Of a stretch of DNA of 64,000 nucleotides, positions 28,228 through 37,768 are shown piece after piece. Source of the DNA: Anderseniella sp963700885 (GTDB taxonomy: Bacteria > Pseudomonadota > Alphaproteobacteria > Rhizobiales > Aestuariivirgaceae); the NCBI GenBank assembly GCA_963700885.1, contig CAVOZJ010000012.1, positions 1-64,000 on the forward strand. Reading direction: 5' to 3'. Within the stretch, counting starts at the first letter, position 1. The number at the start of each line of letters is the position of its first letter. Both the position numbers and the translations under genes were made by a program. The notes under the pieces were generated by a model. It worked only from the letters and a program-made list of their open reading frames with translations, did no database searches and was not told the DNA's origin.

Positions 28228-28241
28228 TGCAAACGTTTTCA
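28228..28241. promoter_or_regulatory. LacI-type operator candidate
   Basis: TGCAAACGTTTTCA is a near-palindrome with the central CG typical of LacI/PurR operators (one mismatch between arms). A second arm TGAAAAC lies at 28214-28220. It sits midway between the divergent tctA (28139) and LacI-family gene (28262), so it probably controls both. Confidence 0.6.
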
Positions 28242-28261
28242 TTTTGTGGTAATCGGCGGTC

Positions 28262-29293
28262 ATGAGGTACTCGAGATCCAGAAAGGGTGCGCCGGGAATT
28301 GTCGAGGTTGCGGCCAGGGCAGGGGTTTCGATAGCCACGGTCTCACGGGCGTTCAGCCAGCCGGATATGGTGCGCGCGCCCACAAGGGTGCGTATCGAGA
28401 AGGCTGCCGAGGAACTGGGTTACATCAGAAACCGGGCAGCAGGCGCCTTGCATAACCGGTTTTCCGGGACACTGGGTCTCGTGGTGCCCACCATCGACAA
28501 TGCGATTTTTGCCGAACTGATAGAGGCCTTTTCATCCCGTCTGCGTGAATTCGACAGAACCATGCTGATTGCAGCCCACGGCTATGATCTCGACCTGGAA
28601 GTTGCCATTGTGCGCTCGCTGCTGGAACGGCGAATTGATGGCATCGCCCTGGTTGGCTTCGATCATGCCGCTGTTTCCATGAACATGCTGCAGCAAAGGG
28701 AGGTGCCCGTCATATCGGTGTGGAATTATCGCGGGGATTCAGACATTCCATGTGTCGGGGCAGACAATACGGCTGCTGCCCGAACGGTTGTCCGCCATGT
28801 TCTTGATCTGGGGCATCGCGATATTGCACTGTTGTTTCCGGACGTGGGATCAAATGACCGGGCAAGAGACCGGATGAACGGCGTCATGGCGGAACTGCGC
28901 CGCGCAGGCGTTGAAACCGCGCCGGACAGGATGATTTCCTGTCCCTATGATATCGGCGAGGCAAAACACCTGGTAAGGGGCCTTGTGTCGGGCAGGCGGC
29001 GTCCCACGGCAATTGTGTGCGGCAACGACATTATCGCCCACGGCGCCTACTACGCCTGTTATGCAGAGGCGGTTCGCATCCCGGATGACATCTCGATTGT
29101 CGGCATCGGCGATTTTCGCGGCTCTGCCCACCTGGAACCGGGTCTGACCACGATCCGCATGCCGGCGCGCCGGATCGGCAGCATAGCCGCCGGTTGCCTG
29201 GTGCAGATGAGTGATACCGGCATGCCGCCGGATCCGTTCAATCAGAAGGTCGAAATTGAGCTGAAAGAGCGTGGATCGACCACTTCACTGTAA
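28262..29293 (+). CDS. LacI-family transcriptional regulator
   Basis: 343 residues. The N-terminal HTH has VAARAGVSIATVSRAFSQPD and the hinge helix AAGALHNRFSGTLGLVVPT. The effector domain continues with periplasmic-binding-protein-like blocks (LLERRIDGIALVGF, HVLDLGHRDIALLF, CGNDIIAHGAYYACY, ISIVGIGDFRGSAHL). It is divergent from the transporter and enzyme operon with an operator between them. It would respond to the transported compound or its CoA ester. Confidence 0.88.
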   Translation: MRYSRSRKGAPGIVEVAARAGVSIATVSRAFSQPDMVRAPTRVRIEKAAEELGYIRNRAAGALHNRFSGTLGLVVPTIDNAIFAELIEAFSSRLREFDRTMLIAAHGYDLDLEVAIVRSLLERRIDGIALVGFDHAAVSMNMLQQREVPVISVWNYRGDSDIPCVGADNTAAARTVVRHVLDLGHRDIALLFPDVGSNDRARDRMNGVMAELRRAGVETAPDRMISCPYDIGEAKHLVRGLVSGRRRPTAIVCGNDIIAHGAYYACYAEAVRIPDDISIVGIGDFRGSAHLEPGLTTIRMPARRIGSIAAGCLVQMSDTGMPPDPFNQKVEIELKERGSTTSL

Positions 29294-29320
29294 CATACCC
29301 AGCAAACTTCCCCGGAGTGA

Positions 29321-30851
29321 TCACGCCATATGCCTCCGGTTGCCCCGGAATACAGGGCCATTGGGCCCGAGCCGGACGCCCCTGCGCAAACGGGTGAACG
29401 GAATCCGGTCAAGCTGGCACGGGTTGGCGCCAGGGCTTTCTGCAAAGATCACGGTTTCCGCGATCGGTTCATAGTCGGCCAGAAAATGAACGGCGCTTTT
29501 TACAACCACGATCGCCCTGTTCGCCGGATCAATCCCCATATGCGCGAAGATGGCCTGATCGGCGTTCTGGGTCCGGTTTGATCCGACAACGACGGTCACG
29601 TCGCAGCCCGGATCGATAATTCTCAGCGCGGCCATCGGGCCAAGGTTGGCCCTGCCCCCGCCATACATCGGGCCGGTGAACGTGAACTGCCCGTCAGACA
29701 GGGCCTCGACCCGCACGCGCGCCCTGAACGGGCCGGTGCCAAGTTGCGGAAACTTGCCGCCGATGGCCACATCGATTTCCGCGCCGGTCCCTGCCTCGTG
29801 GGCCATGGCAGCGGTTGCCGGGTCCCACAGCATGCCGATGACGGCATTTTGCGCGCCACCTGCAACAAGCGCCGACAGTACACCGGTCGTGTCGCCGGTG
29901 GCGCCGGCGCCGGGATTGTCCTGCGGGTCGGCAATCAGGACCGGCTTTTGTGCATTGCCGGCAATCTGCCGGGCCCTGGCCACCGCGTCGGCTGCCGGAA
30001 CCAGCGGATTATGCAGTTCGTCCTCGGCCTGCTGCAAAGCACCGATCATGGCATCAGCGGCCGCATCAACTGCCTGCTGATCGCTGCCATAGGCAAATAC
30101 CGAACACCCGCAGTCGGCAACATCGGCAGGCGGAAACCCGAACACGAAATCGATGGAACTCACACCATTGCCCGCCATCCCCGGCAGCATGGCGTACAGC
30201 CTGCCGCCCGGTTCCCGCCGGGTCGACTGTGCCTGGATGGGTATGATGTAATCCAGTTGCCGCCAGGCCCTGGCAAACGGTGTTCCCCGGTCGAGTTCCT
30301 CGCGCAGCAGCTTGCGGGCACGGGCGCCCGTGTCGGCCATGTCGACATGTGGATAGGTGCGGTAAATGGCGACCGATGAAGCCCGGTCAAAGAAATTGCG
30401 GGACATGTTGCCATGCAGGTCAAGGCTGACGGCAATCGGTAATTCCGGCCCGGTGACCTCCCGGATCCGGCGCAACAGTTCCGCCTCGCCATCTTCATGA
30501 GACTGTGTGACCATTGCGCCATGCAGATCAAGATAGACGCCGTCCAGGCCGCCTGCCTTGCTGATGCCATCAACGATCATGCCGCTGATCCGGTCAAACG
30601 CATCATCGGTCACATAACCGCCCGGTTCGGCGAAGGTCCACACGATCGGGCATCAGATCGAAGTCATCGCCTTCAGCCAGAAACCCGCCCATCGGCAGAT
30701 TGAGCCCGGACAGTGTGTCGATAACCTCGGCGCCAAACTTCATGGCGGGCCAGGCGCCGCCATCCCTGAACGTTTCGTAAGGTGTCAGGATGGGGGCAAA
30801 GGTATTGGTCTCGTGCTGGAAGCCGGCGACGGCAATGCGCGGACGTTTCAT
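29321..30851 (-). pseudogene. M81-family metallopeptidase, MlrC-like (one frameshift)
   Basis: About 510 codons, the usual MlrC size. The N-terminus MKRPRIAVAGFQHETNTFAP with the His-Glu-Thr-Asn metal motif is in one frame; the rest starts VWTFAEPGGYVTDDAFD with LDLHGAMVTQSHEDGE, VSLDLHGNMS and DNPGAGATGDTT in another. A single extra C near 30653 (CCC where CC is expected) explains the break. ATG 30851 is preferred, since AAGGA lies eight bases upstream; the amidase stop is inside that leader. MlrC-like enzymes hydrolyse small peptide or amide products, fitting the amidase and Dpp-like transporter beside it. Confidence 0.75.
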
Positions 30852-30856
30852 CAAGG

Positions 30857-32275
30857 TCATCCTTCGCGGGCAAACAGGTGCCTGGCCATGATGCCGACGC
30901 GCGTCTCGATTTCTTCGCAGGCATCAAGGATCAGGTCCTCGCGGAAGCGCGCACCGACTATCTGCACGCCAACCGGCAAACCGTCATTGTAGTTGGCTGC
31001 AATGTTGCCGGCGGGCAGGCCGGTGTAATTGAACGCAATCGAGTAAATGCCGGCTTCAAGCGTTTCCCTGACGCCTTCAATGCCCTGTGTATCACGGTCC
31101 CAGGCATAGGTCGGCGCGGGCAGGAACGGCGTCAGCACCAGCGGATAGTCCTGGAACATCAGGTTGAACTGACGGTGATAGTAATTGCGCCTGGCCATGG
31201 CGAGCAGCAGGTCCTTGCCCTCATGCGGCACAAAAACTTCATAATAATCGGCAAAGACCTTTTTGAGGGTGTCCGAGCCCTGTTTGAGGATCTCGTCGCC
31301 CAGCAGTGCCCTGACTTCGCCAAACAGCGCACGAACCCCGTCCCTGGCGCATTCGCGCAGCTCCGGCATGTCTGTCTCGACCACCTCGTAACCGGCATCG
31401 ATCAGGCAGTCGCGCGCCGTAAGAAGGGCTTTTTCAACGGCCGGATGCAGATCAAACTCATAGGTGTTGCGGGTAAACGCGACTTTCGGTTTTCCATCCG
31501 GTGCAGGTCCGTCAAACGGCATCGGCACCATCCATGGATCATGCGGATCATACTCAACCAGGACACGCATGCCGGCACGGACATCCTTGACTTCGCGGGC
31601 AAGAACACCCTGGACAGACATGATCTGGGCCAGCAATCCGCGTTCAGCGGTTTGCGACGGATTCCACGCCGGTACACGCCCCAGTCCGGGTTTTACCGTA
31701 ACAGCCCCTGTTGCCGCTGCGGGGTAGCGCAACGAGCCGCCAATATCATTGCCGTGTGCAATGGGCCCCATGCCGGACATGACTGCTGTCGATGCGCCGC
31801 CCGACGAGCCGCCCGATGATGCCCAGTCATTCCACGGTGAAAAAGTGCGCCCGTGCAGTTCGTTGGAGGTGGTGGCGCGGAAGGAAAATTCCGGTGTGTT
31901 GGTGCGGCCAATGATTATGGCTCCGGCCTTCCTGAAATTGCGCACCACGGGGGAATTGTCCGGCGCCATGATGTTCCGGTAGGCCTCGACGCCATTTGGC
32001 GTGGCGCGGCCGGCCTGGTCTATGTTCTCCTTTATCGTGACCGGAACTCCGTGCAACGGCCCTATCGGCCCGGACCTTGCCATGTGCTCGTCGTGGGCCT
32101 TTGCCAGGGCAATGGCTTCATCTCCGAGATCATCCACCACCGCATTCAACTTCGGGTTTACCGAGCGCATGCGCGCAACCGTTTGTGTCACCACATCGCT
32201 GGACGACACCTCACCGGCAGCGATTTTTTCTGCCAGATCGCAGGCACTCAATTGCCAAAGCGGGGTAACGGACAT
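30857..32275 (-). CDS. Amidase signature family hydrolase
   Basis: 472 residues from ATG 32275, preceded by CAAGGAGAAC. The Ser-cisSer-Lys triad is visible: Lys82 (VTIKEN), Ser157/158 in SSGGSSGGAS and Ser181 in DIGGSLRYPA. It hydrolyses a carboxamide, as in indoleacetamide, aryl amide or Glu-tRNA amidases; adjacent gatB/gatC are absent, so a catabolic role is favoured. It is upstream of the M81 peptidase on the same strand and divergent from an ABC uptake operon, pointing to import and hydrolysis of an amide or small peptide. Exact substrate unknown. Confidence 0.85.
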   Translation of the reverse strand: MSVTPLWQLSACDLAEKIAAGEVSSSDVVTQTVARMRSVNPKLNAVVDDLGDEAIALAKAHDEHMARSGPIGPLHGVPVTIKENIDQAGRATPNGVEAYRNIMAPDNSPVVRNFRKAGAIIIGRTNTPEFSFRATTSNELHGRTFSPWNDWASSGGSSGGASTAVMSGMGPIAHGNDIGGSLRYPAAATGAVTVKPGLGRVPAWNPSQTAERGLLAQIMSVQGVLAREVKDVRAGMRVLVEYDPHDPWMVPMPFDGPAPDGKPKVAFTRNTYEFDLHPAVEKALLTARDCLIDAGYEVVETDMPELRECARDGVRALFGEVRALLGDEILKQGSDTLKKVFADYYEVFVPHEGKDLLLAMARRNYYHRQFNLMFQDYPLVLTPFLPAPTYAWDRDTQGIEGVRETLEAGIYSIAFNYTGLPAGNIAANYNDGLPVGVQIVGARFREDLILDACEEIETRVGIMARHLFAREG

Positions 32276-32475
32276 GCATGTTCTCCTTGTTGCAAGAATG
32301 CCGGCGCGGAATTCAACAACAGATAGCCGCGCCTGCACAAGGGCATGACTGCCATGCACCTGCGTTCGCTAATTTGACAGTCAGCCGTTGACTCTCTTCC
32401 CGCAAGGTGGACAGACTGCGACAGGTCGGAAGCCCTCGCGGCAAAGACTGTCAATAAGAAGAGGAGGTAAGACTT

Positions 32476-34059
32476 ATGTTACGCTGGACAAGACGACATG
32501 TTCTGGCAGCTGCAGCTGTATTTGCATCTGTGATTGCCGGACCTGTACTGCCTGCACAGGCGGAAAGTGTATTGCGGGTCATCCCGCATGCGGATCTGAA
32601 AAACCTGGATCCGATCTGGACCACGGCCTACATATCGCGAAATCACGGCTATCTCATTTATGACACGCTGTTTGCCATGAACGAGAAGTTCGAGCCGCAA
32701 CCGCAGATGGTCGATACGTATGAAGTATCCGATGACAAGCTAACCTGGACCTTCAAGCTGCGTGACGGTCTGAAGTTCCACGACGGTACCGATGTAACCT
32801 CGGAAGATGTGATCGCCTCGCTGAAACGCTGGGGTGCACGTGACGGCATGGGCCAGCAATTGATGGGCGCCATGGGAGAGATGGTGGCGGTGGATGCCTC
32901 CACATTCCAGTTCAAGCTGAACAAACCATATGGACTGGTCCTGGAATCCATCGGCAAGATTTCGTCGAATGTCCCGTTCATCATGCCCAAGCGGGTGGCA
33001 GAAACCGATCCGTTCAAGCAGATCGAGGACTATACCGGTTCGGGCCCGTTTGTTTTCGTGAAGGAAGAATGGGTGCCGGGATCCAAGGTGGTCTACAAGA
33101 AATTTGCCGACTACAAGCCGCGCTCCGAAGCCCCTGATGCAGCATCCGGCGGCAAGGTCGCCAAGGTTGACCGTGTGGAATGGACTTACTTTCCGGACCA
33201 GACGACGGCGATGAATGCCCTGATCAATGGCGAGGTTGACTTCTTTGAACAGCCCGCCAATGACCTGGCGCCCCTGCTTGAAGCCAACGAGGATATTGTT
33301 GTCGAAATCAACGACCCACTCGGCAATATCGGCTTCTCGCGTTTCAACCACCTGTTGCCGCCGTTCGACAATGCAGATGTCCGCCGTGCCGCCATCATGG
33401 CCATGAAACAGGACGATTACATGCAGGGCGCCGTTGGCGACCAGAAGTTCTGGAAAACCTGCTATTCCGTGTACCCGTGCGGTACACCGCTTCAGAACGA
33501 CATGGGTTCCGACGTCATGGCGACCGGAGATCTTGAAAAGGCCAAGGCGGCGCTGTCTGCATCCGGATACGACGGAACACCGGTTGTCATCATGCAGCCG
33601 ACCGACATCCCGCTGTTGTCGGCTTTCTCGTTGATCACCGCAGAAAAACTGCGCAATATCGGCATGAAGGTTGATGTACAGGCCATGGACTGGTCAACGC
33701 TGACGTCGCGGCGTGCCAAACGCGATCCGGTTGCTGATGGCGGCTGGAACATATTCCACACCTGGTGGATCGGTGCTGATGTGATTGACCCGATGGCGAT
33801 TGCATTCTCCGGCGACCCTGAAAAGGGCTGGTTCGGCTGGCCGAAGGACAATGAGCTTGAAGAGGCTCGTTCGGCATATGCAAAGGCAACCACCGCTGAG
33901 GAAAAGAAAGCATCGGCTGAAAAGGTTCAGGAGCGTCTCTGGGCAATCGGGGCTTCCGGTCACCTTGGACAGTTCTTTGTTCCGGTTGCTTACAGGAAAA
34001 ACGTCAAGGGGCTGATCAAGTCACCGGTTCAGTTCTTCTGGAACATTTCGGTCGAATAG
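32476..34059 (+). CDS. ABC transporter substrate-binding protein, family 5 (DppA/OppA-like)
   Basis: 527 residues with a signal peptide (MLRWTRRHVLAAAAVFASVI, cleavage near PAQA) carrying RR at its start. SBP_bac_5 pattern: LDPIWTTAYISRNHGYLIYD, WTFKLRDGLKFHDGTDVT, YTGSGPFVF and NALINGEVDFFE. A strong ribosome site (GAGGAGG) precedes ATG. It binds peptides, amines or opine-like solutes in the periplasm. First gene of a four-gene operon, followed by a stem-loop that probably gives it higher expression than the permeases. Confidence 0.9.
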   Translation: MLRWTRRHVLAAAAVFASVIAGPVLPAQAESVLRVIPHADLKNLDPIWTTAYISRNHGYLIYDTLFAMNEKFEPQPQMVDTYEVSDDKLTWTFKLRDGLKFHDGTDVTSEDVIASLKRWGARDGMGQQLMGAMGEMVAVDASTFQFKLNKPYGLVLESIGKISSNVPFIMPKRVAETDPFKQIEDYTGSGPFVFVKEEWVPGSKVVYKKFADYKPRSEAPDAASGGKVAKVDRVEWTYFPDQTTAMNALINGEVDFFEQPANDLAPLLEANEDIVVEINDPLGNIGFSRFNHLLPPFDNADVRRAAIMAMKQDDYMQGAVGDQKFWKTCYSVYPCGTPLQNDMGSDVMATGDLEKAKAALSASGYDGTPVVIMQPTDIPLLSAFSLITAEKLRNIGMKVDVQAMDWSTLTSRRAKRDPVADGGWNIFHTWWIGADVIDPMAIAFSGDPEKGWFGWPKDNELEEARSAYAKATTAEEKKASAEKVQERLWAIGASGHLGQFFVPVAYRKNVKGLIKSPVQFFWNISVE

Positions 34060-34077
34060 ATCTGTTGATATGACCTG

Positions 34078-34111
34078 CAGCACGGCGGGGTGTACCATCA
34101 CCGCCGTGCTG
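34078..34111 (+). terminator. Intra-operon stem-loop after the binding-protein gene
   Basis: CAGCACGGCGG (34078-34088) and CCGCCGTGCTG (34101-34111) pair perfectly around 12 bases, 18 bp after the binding-protein stop and 36 bp before the permease GTG. A short TATTTT follows. It fits partial termination or protection of the upstream message. Confidence 0.7.
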
Positions 34112-34147
34112 TACCTGTATTTTCCATGATCAGCAACGGAGCAGCTT

Positions 34148-35092
34148 GTGGTCCTTTATATTCTCAAGCGAATTCTGGCGACTGTGCCCGTCATGGGTGT
34201 GGTGGCGCTGTTCGTGTTCCTGATGCTGCGGCTGTCTCCCGGGGACCCGGCGGCTGTCATTGCCGGTGATTATGCCACCGCGGAGGATATTGTCCGGATC
34301 AGGGAAACCCTCGGCCTCAACGATCCGATTGTCGTGCAGTTCACCAAGTGGATTGGCCAGTTGCTGCGCGGCGATCTCGGCATTTCGATTTTTACCAACC
34401 TGCCGGTCACCACCCTGATTGCCCAGCGGCTGGAGCCGACCATAATGCTCACCCTGACCACCATCATATTTACCATCGTCGTCGCGGTTCCGCTCGGCAC
34501 CCTGGCCGCCTGGAAACAGGGCAGCCTGATTGACCGCGCCGTGATGCTGTTCTCGGTCGCCGGGTTTTCGATACCGGTTTTCGTGCTCGGCTACATCCTG
34601 ATCTACATTGTGTCGATCAAGCTTGGATGGCTGCCGGTGCAGGGCTACAAGTCGATGTTCACCGATGGCGTCGTTGCGTTCTTCCGGCATATCATCCTGC
34701 CTACAGTAACCCTGTCGGTAATCTTCATTGCGTTGATTGCTCGCATGACGCGGGCCTCGGTCATGGAGGTGCTGCAGGAAGATTACGTGCGCACCGCGCG
34801 GGCCAAGGGACAGAGTGAATTCAAGGTCCTGATGAAGCATGCGGTGCGAAATGCGGCTGTTCCCATTGTCACCGTTATCGGCCTGGGAATAGCGCTTCTG
34901 ATTGGTGGCGTGGTGGTGACCGAAAGTGTCTACAACATACCTGGCCTCGGCAGGCTGGTGCTTGATGCGGTGCTCAAGCGCGATTACCCGATTATCCAGG
35001 GTCTCATCCTGCTGTTCAGCTTTGTGTACATCCTGATCAACCTGCTGATTGACCTGAGTTACACCTTGTTTGACCCGAGGATCAGATACTGA
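34148..35092 (+). CDS. ABC transporter permease, DppB-like
   Basis: 314 residues from GTG 34148, six helices. Family marks: VALFVFLMLRLSPGDPAAVI, LGLNDPIVVQFTKWIGQLLR, GDLGISIF and the EAA loop DYVRTARAKGQSEFKVLMKH, which contacts the ATPase. The C-terminal TLFDPRIRY is typical of DppB. It overlaps the second permease gene by 1 nt (TGATG). It forms a heterodimer with the next gene product in the inner membrane. Confidence 0.9.
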   Translation: MVLYILKRILATVPVMGVVALFVFLMLRLSPGDPAAVIAGDYATAEDIVRIRETLGLNDPIVVQFTKWIGQLLRGDLGISIFTNLPVTTLIAQRLEPTIMLTLTTIIFTIVVAVPLGTLAAWKQGSLIDRAVMLFSVAGFSIPVFVLGYILIYIVSIKLGWLPVQGYKSMFTDGVVAFFRHIILPTVTLSVIFIALIARMTRASVMEVLQEDYVRTARAKGQSEFKVLMKHAVRNAAVPIVTVIGLGIALLIGGVVVTESVYNIPGLGRLVLDAVLKRDYPIIQGLILLFSFVYILINLLIDLSYTLFDPRIRY

Positions 35093-35988
35093 TGAGCACC
35101 CGATCAGACAAGGTTGATTTCACAACATCTGCCGACGCGACGCTGACTTCGCGCAAGGATGCCAGCCTGGCCTCGCTGATGTGGAAACATCCATCCGTGT
35201 TCTGGGGCGGGTTGCTCCTGCTTGTCATGGTGCTGGTTGCGGTCCTTGGCCCGCCGCTGACGGCTGATCCGGTGGCAATCCATCCGATCGACCGCCTGAA
35301 GGTACCATCGGCAGAATTCTGGTTCGGTACCGACTATCTCGGGCGCAATGTATTCTCGCGCGTAATCTATGGCGCGCGCGTGTCGCTGGTGGTTGGTCTT
35401 GCAGTGGCCATTGTCGCTGTCGTGCTGGGGTTGGTGACCGGCCTGGTATCAGGCTACATGCGCTGGCTGGATGCCATCATCATGCGGATAATGGACGGAC
35501 TGATGGCAATTCCGGGCATTTTGCTGGCGATCGCCTTGATCTCCCTGTCCGGCGCCACTTTGTTCACCGTCATCATTGCAATCGTCATTCCCGAAATTCC
35601 GAGGGTTGTCCGGCTTGTGCGCTCGGTGGTGCTGACCGTGCGTGAGGAACCCTATGTTGAAGCCGCCATTGCCGCCGGCACCCGCACACACCTCATACTG
35701 GTTCGCCATATCCTGCCCAACACCATTGCACCATTGATTGTGCAGGCGACCTATATCTGTGGGTCTGCCATGCTGACCGAGTCAATACTGGGTTTCCTGG
35801 GCGCCGGCATCCCGCCGGAAATCCCAAGCTGGGGCAATATCATGTCGGAAGGCAGGACATATTTTCAGCTGTCGCCCTGGATCATCTTTTTCCCCGGCAT
35901 TGCGCTGGCACTGACGGTGCTTGCGGTCAACACGGTCGGTGACGGCCTGCGTGACACGCTGGATCCGCGCATCGCGAGAAAAATGTGA
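35092..35988 (+). CDS. ABC transporter permease, DppC-like
   Basis: 298 residues. A cytoplasmic N-terminus precedes helix one (FWGGLLLLVMVLVAVLGPPL), then FGTDYLGRNVFSRVIYGARV, the DppC signature, and the EAA loop YVEAAIAAGTRTHLILVRHI. It ends GDGLRDTLDPRIARKM, typical of this subunit. Stop and next start share bases. Pairs with the DppB-like subunit to form the channel. Confidence 0.9.
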   Translation: MSTRSDKVDFTTSADATLTSRKDASLASLMWKHPSVFWGGLLLLVMVLVAVLGPPLTADPVAIHPIDRLKVPSAEFWFGTDYLGRNVFSRVIYGARVSLVVGLAVAIVAVVLGLVTGLVSGYMRWLDAIIMRIMDGLMAIPGILLAIALISLSGATLFTVIIAIVIPEIPRVVRLVRSVVLTVREEPYVEAAIAAGTRTHLILVRHILPNTIAPLIVQATYICGSAMLTESILGFLGAGIPPEIPSWGNIMSEGRTYFQLSPWIIFFPGIALALTVLAVNTVGDGLRDTLDPRIARKM

Positions 35989-37616
35989 TGGCCGGCAACA
36001 CCGCATCACAACCGGTTCTGGACATTCGCGGCCTGTCGGTAACCTTGCCGGAAGGGGCAGACCGGAAGTTTGCCATAGAGGATATTTCACTGACCGTCGG
36101 CCGCAGTGAAATCGTTTGCGTCGTGGGAGAATCCGGATCCGGAAAATCGGTCAGCGCACAAACCGTCATGGGCCTGATACCGCGCAAGGAACTGACCCCG
36201 GTTGCCGGCGAGATCATGCTGCTGGGAGAGGACCTGCTGAAAAAATCCGAGACCGAATTGCGCGAACTGCGCGGTGTGAAGATGGCGATGATTTTCCAGG
36301 AGCCGATGACGGCGCTCAATCCGGTCATGCAGGTGGGTGACCAGATAGGCGAAATGCTGGAAATCCATACCTCCATGGCGGCCTCCGAGAGACGTGATCG
36401 CATCGTTGAGGTGATGAACGATGTCGGCCTGCCGGATGTCGGCCAGATGATTGACAGTTATCCGCACCAGTTGTCCGGTGGTCAGCGGCAACGCATCATG
36501 ATTGCCATGGCGCTTGCACTGGAGCCCGCCCTGCTGATTGCAGATGAACCCACTACAGCCCTTGATGTTACCACGCAGGCCCAGATCCTTGAGCTGATAA
36601 AGGATATTCAGAAGCGGCACGGCACCGGTGTCATGTTCATCACCCATGATTTTGGCGTGGTTGCCGAGATCGCCGACAGGGTTGTGGTCATGCAGAACGG
36701 CAAGGTGGTCGAACAGGGAACCGCAGACCAGGTGTTGACGAAACCACGCGAGCCCTACACGAAAATGCTGATCGGGTCGGTACCCAGCCTGACGCCACCG
36801 AAACGCCAGCCGATTACTGCAGGTGAGCCGATACTGGCGACCAGGGGTCTTGAAAAGGTTTATGGTGCGCTCGGCTGGTTCGGCGGTGGCCGGGTGGTTC
36901 ACGCGGCAAAGCAGGTGGAACTGGAGGTCAGGCGCGGTGAGACCCTTGGGGTGGTTGGTGAATCCGGGTCCGGCAAATCAACCGTGGCGCGATGTATCGT
37001 GCGCCTGATCGACCCGACCAGTGGCGAGGTTCTGATCGACGGCCGGAATATCGCGAAGATGAGCCAGTCGGAATTGCGTTCCTATCGCCGCAATGTGCAG
37101 GTGGTGTTTCAGGATCCCTACCGCTCGTTGAATCCGCGCCGTACCGTTGGTCAGTCGATTGTCGAAGGGCCGATGAATTTTGGCACACCGCATGAAGAGG
37201 CGTTGGCGCGCGCCCGCGACCTGATGGAAATTGTCGGTCTGTCACCAAATGCACTGGACAGGTTTCCGCACCAGTTTTCCGGAGGACAGCGCCAGCGTAT
37301 CTGCATTGCCCGCGCACTGGCCATGGAGCCTAAAGTGCTGATTGCCGATGAAGCCGTGTCGGCACTTGATGTGTCTGTTCAGGCCCAGGTCCTGAAACTG
37401 CTGGATGATGTGCGCAGCAGATTTGATCTGGCCATGCTGTTCATTACCCACGACTTGCGGGTGGCGGCACAGATCTGCGACCGCATCATGGTCATGCAGG
37501 AAGGCGTGGTGGTCGAGCAGGGATTGACGGCCAGCGTCTATGCGAGGCCGTCACACCCTTACACAAAGCTGCTGCTGGACGCAGCGCCGGGCCGCAACTC
37601 ATTTGCAGCCGGTTGA
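35988..37616 (+). CDS. ABC transporter ATP-binding protein with two fused ATPase domains (DppD-DppF type)
   Basis: 542 residues from ATG 35988. Domain 1: Walker A GESGSGKS near residues 47-54, signature LSGGQRQRIMIAMAL, Walker B LLIADEPTTALD. Domain 2: GESGSGKSTVARC near residue 325, FSGGQRQRICIARAL and VLIADEAVSALDVS. Each ends with an oligopeptide-type C-terminal segment (EPYTKMLIGSVP, HPYTKLLLDAAP). Fusion of the two ATPases in one chain is common for glutathione/peptide importers. In domain 2 the Pro after Walker B Glu is Ala, a tolerated variant. Confidence 0.9.
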   Translation: MAGNTASQPVLDIRGLSVTLPEGADRKFAIEDISLTVGRSEIVCVVGESGSGKSVSAQTVMGLIPRKELTPVAGEIMLLGEDLLKKSETELRELRGVKMAMIFQEPMTALNPVMQVGDQIGEMLEIHTSMAASERRDRIVEVMNDVGLPDVGQMIDSYPHQLSGGQRQRIMIAMALALEPALLIADEPTTALDVTTQAQILELIKDIQKRHGTGVMFITHDFGVVAEIADRVVVMQNGKVVEQGTADQVLTKPREPYTKMLIGSVPSLTPPKRQPITAGEPILATRGLEKVYGALGWFGGGRVVHAAKQVELEVRRGETLGVVGESGSGKSTVARCIVRLIDPTSGEVLIDGRNIAKMSQSELRSYRRNVQVVFQDPYRSLNPRRTVGQSIVEGPMNFGTPHEEALARARDLMEIVGLSPNALDRFPHQFSGGQRQRICIARALAMEPKVLIADEAVSALDVSVQAQVLKLLDDVRSRFDLAMLFITHDLRVAAQICDRIMVMQEGVVVEQGLTASVYARPSHPYTKLLLDAAPGRNSFAAG

Positions 37617-37768
37617 TCTTTAGTACTTGCAGGGCGTTTCTTCCGGCCGCATCGGTTGCTCGTGCGGCAGGCTTGTTCCCGTCATGGAAACGGGTAAGGA
37701 TGGAGAAGCTGCAACCTTTCATGCGGACTTCTGATCGAACATGCAGCACTTTAGCGAGACGGCCCGAC

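Noticed and set aside
30782..31819. A 345-codon plus-strand frame within the amidase/MlrC-like region
   Set aside because: Antisense to the intact amidase, with Arg/Gly-rich low-information sequence and no recognisable domain.
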